This document shows positions 11,960-23,565 of a DNA stretch of 64,000 nucleotides, in pieces. Position 1 is the first letter of the stretch. Each line of letters begins with the position of its first letter. The stretch is taken from NCBI GenBank assembly GCA_949130495.1, contig CASBWL010000045.1, positions 12,501 through 76,500 of the forward strand. Direction: 5' to 3'. Source of the stretch: Sambucus nigra (Eukaryota; Streptophyta; Magnoliopsida; Dipsacales; Adoxaceae). The notes below the pieces were generated by a model. That model saw only the letters and a list, made by a program, of their open reading frames with translations, searched no databases and had not been told where the DNA came from. The position numbers were made by a program, and so were the translations under genes.

Positions 11960-12945
11960 TTGTTAGATACTCTGCATTCTGAAGCATAATGCCCAAACTT
12001 CTGACAATTATAACAATAAACTTGAGATTTGTCCTACCTCGAATTTGAATTGCCTCTTCCACGACCTCGTGTTGAGATTTACTCTAGCTTGTAGTTGTTA
12101 TTGGAATTGTAGTTGTTAGAATTTCAACCTCGTCCACGCCCGTAACCTCGTCCTCGGCCATAACCTTTTCCATGTTAGCTTCTATCATTGTTGAAACTTT
12201 CATCTTTCTTTGTCGGATAGAGTTTCGTCTTAATAAGTTGTTCCATAATCTCTTGCTTCTTCTTCTTTTTCTTCTTCTTCTTCTTCTTCTTCTTCTTCTT
12301 CTTCTTCTTCTTCTTCTTCTTCTTCTTCTTCTTCTTCTTCTTCTTCTATTCGTATGCTTGCAATGACCCCATTAGTTGTTTGATTGTTAACTCATTCAAG
12401 TCTTTAGTTTCTTCGATCATCGTAACGATGTACTCGAATTTTGGATCTAACAAGCGGAGTATCATCTCAATGATCGTCACATGTTTTAACTTATTGCCAT
12501 TTCTTTTTAATTGATTTGAAACATCTAAGACTCTTGAAAAATAATCAGAGATAAACTCGAACATTTTCATATGTAGAGATTCGAAATCACCTCTTAAAGT
12601 TTGAAGACGAACTTTCTTCACTTGTTCGGTCCCTTTGTAAGAGGTTTGGAGATTCTCCCATGCTTGCTTAGAGGAGATTGCACTTGAAATCTTCTCAAAA
12701 CCATCATCATTTAATGCTTGATAGATGAAATAAAGAGCTTTCTTGTCTCTCTTTGTTGAGTCTTTCAAACTCTCCTTCTGAGTTTGGTTTAAGACATCTT
12801 CATTTTCTAGCTCACTATAACCTCTCTCCACCACTTCCAAAACATCATGTGCACCCAAAAGTGCCATCATCTTAATACTCCAATTATCATAATTGTTGTT
12901 GTTGAGTATTGGGACTTGAAAGGATGCCATTCCACCATTTTCCAT
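11960..12945 (-). pseudogene. Copia E gag
   Basis: A 199-codon ORF (12346-12945) starts MENGGMASFQVPIL and carries the Copia gag features NYDNWSIKMMALLG, AWENLQTSYKG and KQLMGSLQAYE. It stops at TAG directly before a long (GAA)n tract that reads as Lys/Glu codons. Past the tract the frame resumes with a GRGRG-rich stretch and an intact zinc knuckle CYNCQKFGHYASEC (CX2CX4HX4C) near 11970-12015. The start is the only ATG with the family N-terminus. Confidence 0.88.
12256..12347. repeat. (CTT/GAA)n microsatellite inside Copia E gag
   Basis: A nearly pure CTT repeat of about 90 bp on the plus strand lies in the charged linker between the gag UBN2-like domain and the zinc knuckle of element E. 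Confidence 0.95.
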
Positions 12946-13333
12946 AATTCTAGCGAGAATTTGGAAATTTTGATTGCACGGATGGATCCGGGATGCCCAA
13001 AACCCTTATGAACAATGTGGGCAAAAAAAAATTTGGTCAAAGTCAACCGTTAACCTTTGGTCAATGGTCAACAGATTGGTCAACGCTCGACAACTCAGTC
13101 AACCAGCTCAAACAGCGCAGTTAACAGGCTTCACGACTCCGTCAACTCGGCTCCAACTCGGATGATTTGTCTAACTCGGTGAGTTAACTCAATTTCTGAC
13201 AGCATTGTTCTCATGAAACGTGGCGGCGCGTCAGACATCCGATGGGGATGAATCTGGCGATGTTGGAATCGTCTCATCGAGAGCTTCGATTTGATGCGCT
13301 ATAGCGTATACTTCGAAACAAATTTCCAACCTC

Positions 13334-13345
13334 GCTCTGATACCA
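13334..13345 (-). promoter_or_regulatory. Primer-binding site of Copia E
   Basis: Minus-strand TGGTATCAGAGC, complementary to the 3' end of initiator Met-tRNA, lies three bases inside the 5' LTR (which starts at 13349 in plus coordinates). Confidence 0.88.
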
Positions 13346-13348
13346 CTT

Positions 13349-13742
13349 TATTGGAAATTTAATAAAGAGAAAAATACTCTTTAACTCACTATTTTGCTGC
13401 AACTTTGATTCACACACACAAGAAGAAGAGAAACTTGTTTCTTTATTGATAACTCTCTTGCTTGATGTCTACCACTTATAAGGCTTATCTATTTATACTA
13501 AAATGGAATGAACAAACACCACATTATATTAAGGCAATTTAAACATAAATCACACACTTAAAGTCTAGCTAGTTGTAAGAGGTGTCACCCATTATCTTCT
13601 TGCTGAAATGGGTGATGAGTCATTTCCATGATTGAGCTCCTTCACCTAACTTAGAAGCTTCAATGGGTTGGGCCTCCAAAGAAACTAGGTTGGACTTCCC
13701 TCTAATGGATTTGGGCTTGAAAAACAAGTTTACAAATCAACA
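13349..13742 (-). repeat. 5' LTR of Copia E
   Basis: It is co-linear over 394 bp with 8393-8786 and followed by TSD CAATA (13743-13747). Its terminal TG has become TA in plus-strand reading. Confidence 0.92.
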
Positions 13743-14328
13743 CAATACTCATATGTGAACTATCTCGTATTCGAAGATATTCATCAATTTTATAAGGATG
13801 AAATTATTTTTTCGGGAATTGAAACAATCTAAAATTGGAGCTACAGCATAATAATCAAACAGTGGAAGATAGATATCAACATTTTGAAACCCTAACCTAG
13901 AGAAGATTATGAGAAGAACCTAGAAAATGCAAAAAACAGGAACAAGGCAAGAAAAAATGGAGAAAAAGAGATGGTAGATGATACCTAATGGAATGCAATG
14001 AGAATAAAGGAGAGGTTGGCAAGAAAATCCACCAAATGCACTATCTCTTGTAGAGAGAGAGAAGACAGAGAAAGCTCAGGCGAAGAAAATGAAGAAATGA
14101 AGAAGAATGAAAGGAAAAAGGGTTAAAAACCTTAATATTCTCTTGCACACATCCCAAGGCCCATCATTGCCTTGGGAGCCCAAAAGACTGCAATCATTGA
14201 GCTTGCCAGGCATGCCATCCACTTCAGTCATTGACAAGTGTCAAAGGAATATTGGCACAAAGAAGAAAGACCTCGGAGTTGTACACCCCATAGTCACATT
14301 TTCCCACATATAACTAAGGGCTAGGGGG
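13743..14328. other. Non-coding stretch before an LTR-like block
   Basis: No gene was recognised. The last 15 bases (AAGGGCTAGGGGG) resemble a polypurine tract. It may therefore be the 3' end of a decayed retrotransposon whose LTR begins at 14329. Confidence 0.4.
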
Positions 14329-15180
14329 TGATTGATATGCCATATATGTACCCAATAACTCAGAGATTACAACCTCGTCCAGGGAGATGGCCGAGGTTAA
14401 AAGGGACTTAGAATGACAACCAGCGGCCTCGTCCCCAACAAGGTCGGCCATGAACGACGTTACTAGTTGCCTCATAGCCACACAATGATTGAGGCCCTCA
14501 TGATCCATGATGGCAGTTATTCATCAGGCCATCCATGGTTGACAACCTCAGCTGGGTGCAAGCCGAGGTTACAAGAGCTACACCATCATCATAACCAACC
14601 TTGGCAGAGCATCAACCGATGTTCCTAAGCTACTCCTCCATAACCTCGGCCTCATATAAGTTGATACCACCATGATTAATCTCGGATTGGGCGACAACCA
14701 TACTTCACCAACCTCGTACTCTTCCAGGCCGAGGTTGGGACCAATCACAGATAGTCGAGCCTTTATTCGCATATGTGTGGTTGGTAACACGTGTACACAA
14801 TCAGTTATAACCGAATCATTGCCCTCACATGAGGGAATATTGAGGTCATCATTATCTACATAAGATTATCCAAGTGTCATTCTCATACTGATTCAATCCT
14901 AATGCACATGCTCATTACATGCTTAGGGGGTACATTACACCCCCCAAGCACTATATAAAGAGGTCATCCTCTACCTTGTAAAGGGATCCAAAATTACAAC
15001 CCTAACTGAAACTCTATCATTTTACATAGTAGAGAGAGAAATCTTGAGAGATTGTATCCATGGCCATTAGTGCCTTCATTCAGTGATATTACTCACACAC
15101 ACTCACAATGGATGTAGGCCAGAAGTGTTCATCCTCTTCTCCTCACCTTAATCTCTTATATTTAATATATTCTTAAATTT
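14329..15180 (+). mobile_element. Probable LTR of an unidentified retrotransposon
   Basis: It starts TGATTGATATGCC after a purine-rich run. It carries a TATA box (TATATAAAG at 14952-14960) and, about 100 bp later, a TAGAGAGAGAAATCTTGAG-type leader, which is the layout of a plant LTR promoter. The body has at least five copies of AACCTCG or its complement CGAGGTT. No second copy exists in the window, so the ends and superfamily are uncertain; a solo LTR is likely. Confidence 0.5.
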
Positions 15181-15448
15181 ATATATGTTATATTTAATCG
15201 GATCGGGTCCTTAACAGATCAGATTAGCTTAGATCCATATTCGATCCGTTTAATAATCGGGTAATCGGGTAAACGGCTAATCAGATTTTAGAATATGATT
15301 CAGATTCGAGTAAACGGATCGGATTCAGACTGGGTTCAGGTCTAGACCCAGTTCATTGGGAATAAAATAACTATTTTTATTTCAGGCTTTAATCCATTTA
15401 GTCCATTAAATAAATATTAATAGATGATTAGTGCAAACCTTTTGTTTC
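15181..15448. repeat. GATCGGGT-rich low-complexity stretch
   Basis: Short motifs GGATCGGGT, TAATCGGGTAA and AAACGGATCGG recur between about 15197 and 15330. Such GATCGGGTA runs are common in plant intergenic DNA. No gene is seen. Confidence 0.4.
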
Positions 15449-15837
15449 GTTCCAAAAAGTCCCTCATCACATAAAAAAATTCAAAACATGGACACACACA
15501 AACCCATTTACCCTCCTTCATCCACCCCCTTCCCCCATCCCCTCCCTCACCCCATTGTTGGAGCTCCGTCGAATCTCTGATGGTGGTTGTCGGAGCTCCG
15601 AAGAGGGCTGTTGAAGCTCCGAAAGTGGGAATGTGGGGTGGGGAAGGGGTGCCACTAGCGCGAATTTTTTAAAATAAGAGAATATTGGATAGTCGCTGGA
15701 ACTCCGGCAAGGGTCTCCGGAGCTCCAGTTCCGACAGTGGGGGGTGGGGAGGTGGGATGAGGTTGCCGCTAGCGCGGTCCTTTAAAAATAAAAGAATATT
15801 AGGTAAATGGGTGTTTGAGGGACTAACTGGATGGAAC
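15449..15837. mobile_element. Fold-back MITE
   Basis: The left arm (GTTCCAAAAAGTCCCTC at 15449-15465, then ACAAACCCATTTA to 15510) is complementary to the right arm at 15804-15837 (TAAATGGGTGTTTGAGGGAC, then TGGATGGAAC). Inside are repeated GGAGCTCCG palindromes and two GC-rich sectors ending in CTAGCGCG. No transposase is present. The class is uncertain; long imperfect arms suggest a Mutator-like fold-back. Confidence 0.55.
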
Positions 15838-16941
15838 TATAAATATTTGTCTTTTTTAGAAAATATTTATTTATGTTGGGGATTATACAATATTGACCCT
15901 TTCAATTGCTGGTATGTTTATGGTTTGTATTATTTCAACAAAGTATGGTGGAAAACATTTAGCAATTGTGAAATTCTTCAAGCGACAGTGATGTGTTGTA
16001 CTTTAGAAAATGGCCAAGTTGAGGTGTTGAAGGAGGTTGGATGTAATATTAACGGTGTGTTGCTATTGCTTTCATTTTATACAATAACCCACAGAGTGAC
16101 TAATCTTTATTATTATGCGGATTTTGTCCTATGAATAAATAATAACACACCTTAAATTGGTTTTTATATATGCCCATTGTTTTGTTCGCCCAAGAATCTG
16201 AGGTGAAAACCCAATAATCCAATGCCCCAAAACAAAAATCAATAACAAACAACTAAAGCAAACACAAAACTCTAAAATCCCAAATATTGAAATTTTACAG
16301 ATCAAAAATGAAAATTGAAAATGAAAATTCGTTGGGAGTAGGAACTTGAAACACACGTAGCCAAGAAAATAAATTAATATCTCTAAAGCTCTAATTGAAC
16401 CAAGAATGATAAACATTTGAAAATTTTGAAAAATTATATGTATAAAATTTTAATAAGAAAATAACACCAAACAAAAATGGGTAACAAATAAAAGGAACTC
16501 CAGTTTCATGAAATATATGAACTGCCGAAAATTTACTCAATATTATCCCATGATGTTCTTAAGCGAACGATATGACAACAAAATAATTGTGTAAAACAAA
16601 AGATAATTAAAGTAAAAGGCTATGTGTGGAGATATTTTCAAACCACATGTTATTATTATAAGAAAATTTGTAGCCAAAAAATAAATATAATTTTTTAATT
16701 ATTATTAGTGTTATTATTAAATAATAATAACATGTTTCTGATAAAATAATTTTAAAGTTACCTACGTATGACACACTAACACTCCTCTTTAAAAAAATAG
16801 AAACGAGAAAGGAACTTTTTATGGTTGACAAGATTATTATTGATATCCAGATCTTTTATATACAATATTTTACTATTGACTAATGATTCTGCAAATATAA
16901 TGTGAGTCATTCAGTGTTACCAAAATATATGAGTTTGGAGT
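15838..16941. other. AT-rich intergenic sequence
   Basis: No supported gene. The open frames in this stretch have no recognisable domain and show AT-biased random composition. Confidence 0.5.
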
Positions 16942-17911
16942 CGAGGGCGGAGCTAGGATTACCCGAAGGGGTGGGTAACATGTAACTACGATTTCATAAT
17001 GAAAAAATAAAACTAAACAGGAGAATAAAATACTTGACAAAACTTAGTTCAATATTCGAATTCATCCATATAAAAAAAAAATTGATGGAATTTGGTCTAA
17101 CTAATATATAAAGACGCAAAAAAATCATTACTTAAAAAATCAACCAAAGTTGGGCCGGCGAGTCTTCAACTATTCAAATTCATCAATTATAGAATATAAA
17201 TCAATGCTCAAACAAAGACCCCGTCCAAGATAGACACATGCAATCAGCAATTATCATAAAAAAAAAATCAACTAGAATTACATGATTACAATTATAAAAA
17301 TACCTCGAGAAAGAAATAATCACAACTCTAAAATTATAAGAGTCATTCGTTAAAACGTCCCTCAAAATTTTTTCAATTAGCGTCAAGTCCAACCTTTTTA
17401 ATTTATTCTAAAGATTCAATCATCACATAAAACACTCAATGACACTCTTTTTAAGAAAATATTATTTAACTTAATCATCAATAAATTGATATATAATTAT
17501 ATCGTACAAATAAATTCAGAATCATAAATAGGAATAATCCTAAAAAATTCAAATCGGAATATATAATATTTAAGAAAAAATAATGTACCTAACTTAAAAT
17601 AAAGGCATAAATCTGAATTTATTTTTATGTACCTAACTTATAATAGTCGATTTTAGAGCGGAGGGAGGGATTGGCTCATCTGGGCGATTTTGTTTCGTGA
17701 GAGGAGAAGGAGATCTTCCCTTGATTTGATTCACCTAAACACTACTGCTTCAGATTTTTCTCTTTATAGCACTGGACTTGTGTAGTGATGTTCCTACTCA
17801 AGTGGGCTAAACTTAAAAGTTGGGATGGCCTACATATATCAGATCAAAACGTTCAAAGACCAAACAAAAAAAAAAATTCCACTGTTTAGCCCATGCTTAG
17901 ATCCACCCTCG
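16942..17911. mobile_element. Non-autonomous hAT-like element
   Basis: Terminal inverted repeats CGAGGGCGGAGCTAGGA (left) and the complement of CTTAGATCCACCCTCG (right) match the CGGAGCTAGG-type ends of plant hAT elements. The element is flanked by TTTGGAGT (16934-16941) and TTTCGAGT (17912-17919), an 8-bp duplication with one mismatch, the size hAT transposases make. The 970-bp interior is AT-rich with no transposase. Confidence 0.7.
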
Positions 17912-18742
17912 TTTCGAGTAATATTTAGGTAAATAAAAAAAACATTTGTATTAGGGCGATCACAAATTGAGGATCTAAGGAGATCGATCGCCTCTCCAGT
18001 CTTCCATTTTGAACAATTGGTCGCTCTTGTTATTAATCTCTACGCACAACACTCTATCATGATGTCAAAACGATCATTTTATAACATATTTTAACACCCA
18101 CAAAAAATAACCTGCAAAAAGATTTCACAAATTCAATTTGTTTGGTAAAATATTATGATTTTTTCAAAAAAAAAAACTGCAATAAAATTGATATGTAGAG
18201 AATTTTTGTCATCTTTATCTTTTCATTCGTGATATGAATGAAAATAGATAATATTCATGCCTACTAACTTTATCAATCAACTTTAGCCACCAATCAATAA
18301 TTTTTTTCCTCTTATTTGGTGTTTTTTTTTTGTCAGTGGGTTTGAAATGTTAAACTAATTGGAAATAAATGACATATTCACCATCATTTAATACACAAAT
18401 TTGACATGACAAAACCCACTATCCTAGCTGAAAATACATTTGACAGTGTTATAGTTGGGTATTTGTAATAAAGCTTATAACATTAGGAAATTTTATGAGC
18501 AAAGTAATGAACTAATATTTTTAAATTTAATCAGTGTGTAAATAAAGAATTTTCAAATACTTATTGCACTCCATATACAACTCTGGTCAATGGAATAGTA
18601 TGAAGTAAAGACCAAAAGCATACATTCGAAAAAAAGGGCAACGATGGTTAAATTAAATACATTCAACAGATATGAAAATTGAGTAAGGTATCGCCATTCT
18701 TTATCTCACTTTATAACAATATAAATAATTGTCCTTAGTTTC

Positions 18743-18745
<3 letters not shown>

Positions 18746-18789
<44 letters not shown>
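18746..18789. repeat. (TC)n microsatellite
   Basis: An uninterrupted TC run of 44 bases. Confidence 0.95.
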
Positions 18790-18794
<5 letters not shown>

Positions 18795-19091
18795 TACCAT
18801 TTGACAATTTCCTTTTAAATTTGATCATATTATTATACTTTTTTTCTTTTTTAAGAGACAGGAATTCAAATGAAGTCTTATTTATATATACCAAATAATG
18901 TTGAATCGTGAGGTAAGCTTTAATATTATTTATTCAATTTTATTGTGGCTGATAATTTCTCTATATTATTGTGGATGATAATTTCTGATATAATACAAAT
19001 TTAAGTTACTGAGGTACTTCCTTTTTCTTTCTGTGGACTTGAAAACTAACTTCATTTTACTTGTTCAATTATATGTACAAAATAGCAATTT

Positions 19092-19125
19092 GGGGGGGGG
19101 GGGGGGGGGGGCGGGACGGGGGGGG
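19092..19125. repeat. Long G run
   Basis: Twenty G residues, then CGGGAC, then eight G residues. The sequence could form a G-quadruplex, but the exact length of such a homopolymer is unreliable in most sequencing. Confidence 0.9.
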
Positions 19126-19428
19126 TAAACTTATTTTATGGTATTTCTTATAATAATATATTTGTTTGGTTAACTTTCCATAGGCTTGACCAAATTATCA
19201 CGGTTTTAATCCATAAAAAATATATCGAGAAAAATTTGTCCCTAAAATCTTTTTTGGGAGACCGTAGATTAGTGTGAATGAAGCTCATATGATTTTAGAC
19301 CCCTGTGAAGGGAAGGGGTGTGGTGGATGAGTTAAAAGGTTGCTTACTAATTTAGGCCGTGTTTTATGGCTATGATACCAACACAAAACTCAGACTCAAA
19401 GCTAGAGAAAGTTTAACTCTTTTGTCTA

Positions 19429-20476
19429 TGTTAAGACTACTATTTATTAATAAGAATTGTACAGAATTATAAATTGTAATATAATTACAGAAATGAAAGA
19501 AATTACACAAAATAAGAACTTACTTGTATTTGCAGAAATAGTAATAAAAATAGAAAGATATAATCCGAGCCCTATTTAGAACAGTCTCCTTAAGACAAAT
19601 TATTCCCTCCAATGTGCTCCGAGGTTGATGAATATTGTCTCCCAAGATAGAACGGATTTTTCAATTAATTATGTAGCACAACAATAATTAATTTCAACGA
19701 ACTCAAATTCTGTGGCTTTTACTCAACAACAATGCAAGATATGTTATGCAGGAATAAGAATTTTTGGAACTGATATGATAGGAATTTTTGGAACAGATAT
19801 GGCAACAATTCTGGAGGAGGGAAATTTTTCATTATTAAAAACGGAGGGAGGCATCTGTATTTATAGCAAGTAACAATTACTGTCAAAAACAGTTAAACGA
19901 AATTAACTGTTGACTGTTGGCAATAACTGCCAATAGTTTATTAATTAATTTCGTAATTAATTAATAATTAAAATCCGGAAAGTTAAATAAATTCGGCCAA
20001 AAAATGTAGGAGATTTTATAAGCCCAAGCCCGAGCCCGAACCGAACCGAACCGAGCCGGACGGACGCGCGTGTGCGTGTGGACTTTTGATCGAAAGTCAA
20101 GCCGTGCATAGCTTTGGTCATCTCCCCTTCAAAGAGTTGGGATACCCCAAGGCATCCAAGCCTTAGTCCATACTTGGGGTGTTATTAACTCATCAACTTT
20201 TCACTACTCTTCCAATGTGGGACAAGAGTTAAAACATACCCAATTCATTAACTTTCATTGCTTTGTTAGTCACTTTGGGGACATATTTATCATTCATAAC
20301 TTATTAAAATTGGACATATGAATATACTACGTTAATCTCCTTACGGAGGAGAACACGTTCGTATATGGTCTCACGATTTTCGTAGTGTGGGTCCCACCTA
20401 AATTTGAGCTCAAAGTTGCTCAAAAATCTGTCCAGAAAATTCTGGACAGCTTTCTAAATAGTCCAATTTTCCAACA
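19429..20476 (-). repeat. 3' LTR of Copia A
   Basis: It is 1048 bp long, against 1016 bp for its partner. It carries a TATAAATA box on the minus strand near 19859-19866 and an extra CCGAACC-type short repeat near 20036-20056 that the other LTR lacks. ATCCCCCACATG at 20477-20488 is the adjacent polypurine tract read on the plus strand. Confidence 0.94.
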
Positions 20477-21068
20477 ATCCCCCACATGAATGATATATCG
20501 CTATAAATAAAACAGAACAGATGCTAATGCAGATGCAGACACATGTTGAGTAAAACTGAAGATTTATTGCATCGGGAGAAGTAGCCTAGTGGCCTTGAAC
20601 TTTCCTTAGTGATATACTATCGGATTTACTTGGTTAATCAGTAGACTTCACGTCCTTGAACCGTCAACCATTTTTGTAAACCTAGACAACAGTATTCACA
20701 CAACAATTCTTCAACACAGTTGGTTCTCACGTTTGTGTTCATTTTGGCCATGAACACCACTTGGTTCTGTGAGTATTTTAGAGAATATGCCTTTCATTAT
20801 TCTCATAGAAGTGGCCCCCTTCTTACTCACGTAGGTGACTTCCATAAAGAGTATCCTGCAATACCCCACTTAGACGTACTAAGATATAGATTTCGTTAAA
20901 AGCATAACTTATCCTAATTTCGCGACAGATGTGCATTGTCTCATCTTTGGAATGGATAGAATTAAATATCCTCCAGTGCTTACTGAATACAATGTAGTTC
21001 GGTTTGCCCATTGAACCTAGATCTTGGGATCTCCAGTCAGCTAGGTTGGGTTGCCACTATATTGATTC
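20477..21068. other. 3' untranslated internal region of Copia A
   Basis: It lies between the pol stop codon (21069-21071) and the 3' LTR. No coding motif was seen; short ORFs here match nothing recognisable. Confidence 0.6.
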
Positions 21069-22110
21069 TTATTTATTTATAGGCTTTAGACCCATTCCTC
21101 TCGATGATCTTTCAACTTGCTCTCAGTTTAAACCTTTCGTTAGTGGATCCGATATGTTATCTTTTGACTTTACATAGTCAATTGAGATAATTCCATTTGA
21201 GAGAAGTTGTCTAACGGTATTATGTCGACGAAGAATATCTCGTGACTTTCCATTATACATGTGATTTTGTGCCCTTCCAATAGCTGATTGGCTATCGTAA
21301 TGTATACATATTGCGAGCACAGGTTTAGACCAATTTGGAACATCCTCTAAGAAATTTCGAAGCCATTCAGCTTCTTCTACAGCTTTGTCTAGTGCAATGA
21401 ATTCAGATTACATTATCGATCTAGCAATGAACGTTTGTTTTAAGGATTTCCAAGATACGGCTGCACCTCCGAGGGTAAACACATACCCACTCGTAGACTT
21501 AGAGTTTTTTGTATCAGATATCCAATTTGCATCGCAATGTCCTTCAAGAACAGCTGGATATTTTGAGTAGTGCAGTCCATAGTTTTGAGTATATTTCAAA
21601 TAACCCAAAACTCACAATATTGCTTTCTAGTGATCTCTTCCTGGACTACTCGTAAATCGACTTAGCTTACTTATAGAGTATGCTATATCCGGTCGTGTAC
21701 AGTTCTGATGTACATTAAACTGCCGATAATACGAGAGTATTCTAGTTGAGATATGCTTTCACCATTATTTCTTGCAAGATGTAAATTTACATCTACAGGT
21801 GTCTTGGTAGGACTAATATCATACTTCTTGAATTTTTTAAGTACTTTATCTATGTAATGAGATTGAGTAATATAAATCCATCCGATGTTCTAGAAATTTT
21901 AATTCCTAATATAACATCGGCGATTACCAAATCTTTCATGTCAAATCTACTACTCAACATTTGTTTTGTAGTTTTGACAATTTCCAAGTTACTACCCATG
22001 ATAAGCATATCATCAACATAGAGGCATACAATGACATATCCATTATGAATGTATTTAAAGTAAACACATTTATCGCATTCATTAATTTTGAAACCATTTG
22101 ATAACATTGT
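21069..22110 (-). pseudogene. Copia A RT C-terminal half and RNase H
   Basis: Reading on the minus strand from the B insertion: SNGFKINECDKCVYFKY, the catalytic CLYVDDMLIMGS box, FDMKDLVIADVILGIKI, then, after a frame shift near 21850, a connection domain ending in NCTRPDIAY. RNase H has [20 protein letters not shown] and [11 protein letters not shown]. Two stops are single-base changes of expected codons: TAA for Glu in the SEFIAL motif (21408-21410) and TGA for Arg after LTKGLN (21123-21125). The frame then runs on to GMGLKPINK and a stop at 21069, the normal Copia C-terminus. Confidence 0.9.
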
Positions 22111-22868
22111 TGTTGATGAAAAAAACTGGACCGAATCCCATTTTTATGATCACGGATAAATAGATAAAAGAAATCCAATCAAGCACATGAGAGACAAAGA
22201 TTTTTAAAGTGGTTCGGCTATGAATAAAGCCTACGTCCACTGTTATTTTATTCCCAGAGGTTTACAATAGCACCATAGGGTGTAGAGAGAGAAATGATGT
22301 GTATCTTGTGTATGGGGTTTCTAGGTTTCCCTGGATCTCCTGGATCTCCCCCCTTTTGGCTAAGGGAATACATGTATTTATAGTGATGGGAGATAAAGAG
22401 ATTCATTGTATGTAGACATTTATGTCTACATTCAACGAATCTAATTATTGAATTGCTTGGTATGCTATGTGTTGTCATCTATTAATACAGTATAAATGTA
22501 CATTAAGGCTCATTAAATGCTCTGCCATCTTCATTAATGCACATTAAATGCATAGTTATCTTTTGATCTTCCTGGTTGATATGCCGACCAACTCTCCTCA
22601 GGTGCCGACTAACACTCCTCGGGTGCCGACCAACTCTCCTCGGGTGCCGACTAATTCTCCTCGGGTACTGACCAACTCTCCTCGAGTGCCGACTAACACT
22701 CCTCGGGTACTGATCAACTCTCCTCGAGTGCCGACTAACACTCCTTGGGTGCCGACCAACTCTCCTCGGATGCCTACCAACTCTCCTCAGGTGTCGAATA
22801 TTGCCACGTAGGATGACATGTGTCCTTTTCTGATTGGTCCTCGTAGATGGAGAATTTTTGCGTTAACA
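22111..22868 (-). repeat. 3' LTR of element B
   Basis: It is 758 bp long and contains ten 21-bp tandem units (22581-22790). The adjacent GAAGCCCCCAAT (22869-22880) is the polypurine tract read on the plus strand. Confidence 0.93.
22581..22790. repeat. 21-bp tandem repeat, 10 units, in B 3' LTR
   Basis: The unit is close to GTGCCGACCAACTCTCCTCGG with C/T changes, such as GACTAACACT, in individual copies. The open frame across it (PTNSPRV repeats) is only the translation of the 21-bp period and not a gene. Confidence 0.95.
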
Positions 22869-23403
22869 GAAGCCCCCAATGCTCCATGCTTGATGGTTTA
22901 CTTGAAAGGATGGAGTATTTATTCTGCAGTGTTGGTCGGTGCTCGTGAAATTCTTGATCTACCTTCTTGATTTGTTCAACATAAAGTGCATTATCTCCTG
23001 GACGACATATGATGCAGGCAGATCGATGGTTGCTAATCTTTCTTTTGAGGAACTCCGTGTACTATGTATCACCCCTGGGAATTTGGATGCAGCCATGCCA
23101 TAGTGTGCAGCTTGTAGCTTGTCATAAGCTTCAAGTATGTTTATTGGTTTGCTAGCGGACCAACTGCCTCCTGTGCCGAGCAATTGAGTGCTAACTTCAC
23201 GTGCTTGATTCTTCTGATTTATGAACCTCTGAATACTTTGTCGAGTAACATACTAGCTTTTGAACCCAACTCTTCAATCTGATTAGTACCAAGCTAGTGG
23301 TGGACTTTGAAATATTTTCATACAACTTCTTCTTCAATGTTGGTCGGGACAGTAGCAGTAAAGATCTCAGTGCTGTAGATGTTGAATTTGACTTCTGAAC
23401 TTC

Positions 23404-23565
23404 AATAGTATGTGCATAATAACTCCTGAATATGCCTCCTAAACATCAAGCATAATAACTCCTGAATATGCCTCCTGAACTTCAATATACCTCCTGAACT
23501 TCAATATTCCTCCTGAACTTCAATATATCTCATGAACTTCAATAGCCTCCTGAACTAATTCTCGA
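23404..23565. repeat. CCTCCTGAACTTCAATA tandem repeat
   Basis: Units of about 20-26 bp (CTCCTGAACTTCAATA with variants) occur six to seven times inside element B. Confidence 0.8.

Larger units (their letters stand above)
8393..13742 (-). mobile_element. Copia element E, complete but decayed
   Basis: Two 394-bp LTRs flank a minus-strand internal region with gag, protease, integrase, RT and RNase H in Copia order. The 5-bp TSD CAATA is seen at 8388-8392 and 13743-13747. The LTRs differ at about 20 positions by eye (roughly 5 percent), older than the nested elements in the centre. The start of the right-hand copy is mutated (TATTGG in place of TGTTGG). Many stops and frameshifts make it non-autonomous. 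Confidence 0.93.
17920..19428. other. AT-rich intergenic sequence flanking the nest
   Basis: No gene was recognised. It holds a TC microsatellite and a G run, annotated separately. Near its end (19369-19380) is GCTATGATACCA, one mismatch from the plus-strand form of the initiator-Met primer site, which suggests that element A landed in an older Copia remnant. Confidence 0.45.

Noticed and set aside
15685..16134. 149-codon plus-strand ORF
   Set aside because: Starts inside the fold-back MITE, has no recognisable domain and runs into AT-rich DNA; chance frame.
22581..22790. CRISPR-like or minisatellite locus
   Set aside because: Repeats are contiguous with no spacers, and present in both LTRs of one retroelement.
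22548..22811. Pro/Thr/Asn/Ser-rich ORF and its antisense partner
   Set aside because: Pure translation of the 21-bp LTR repeat, whose period is a multiple of three.
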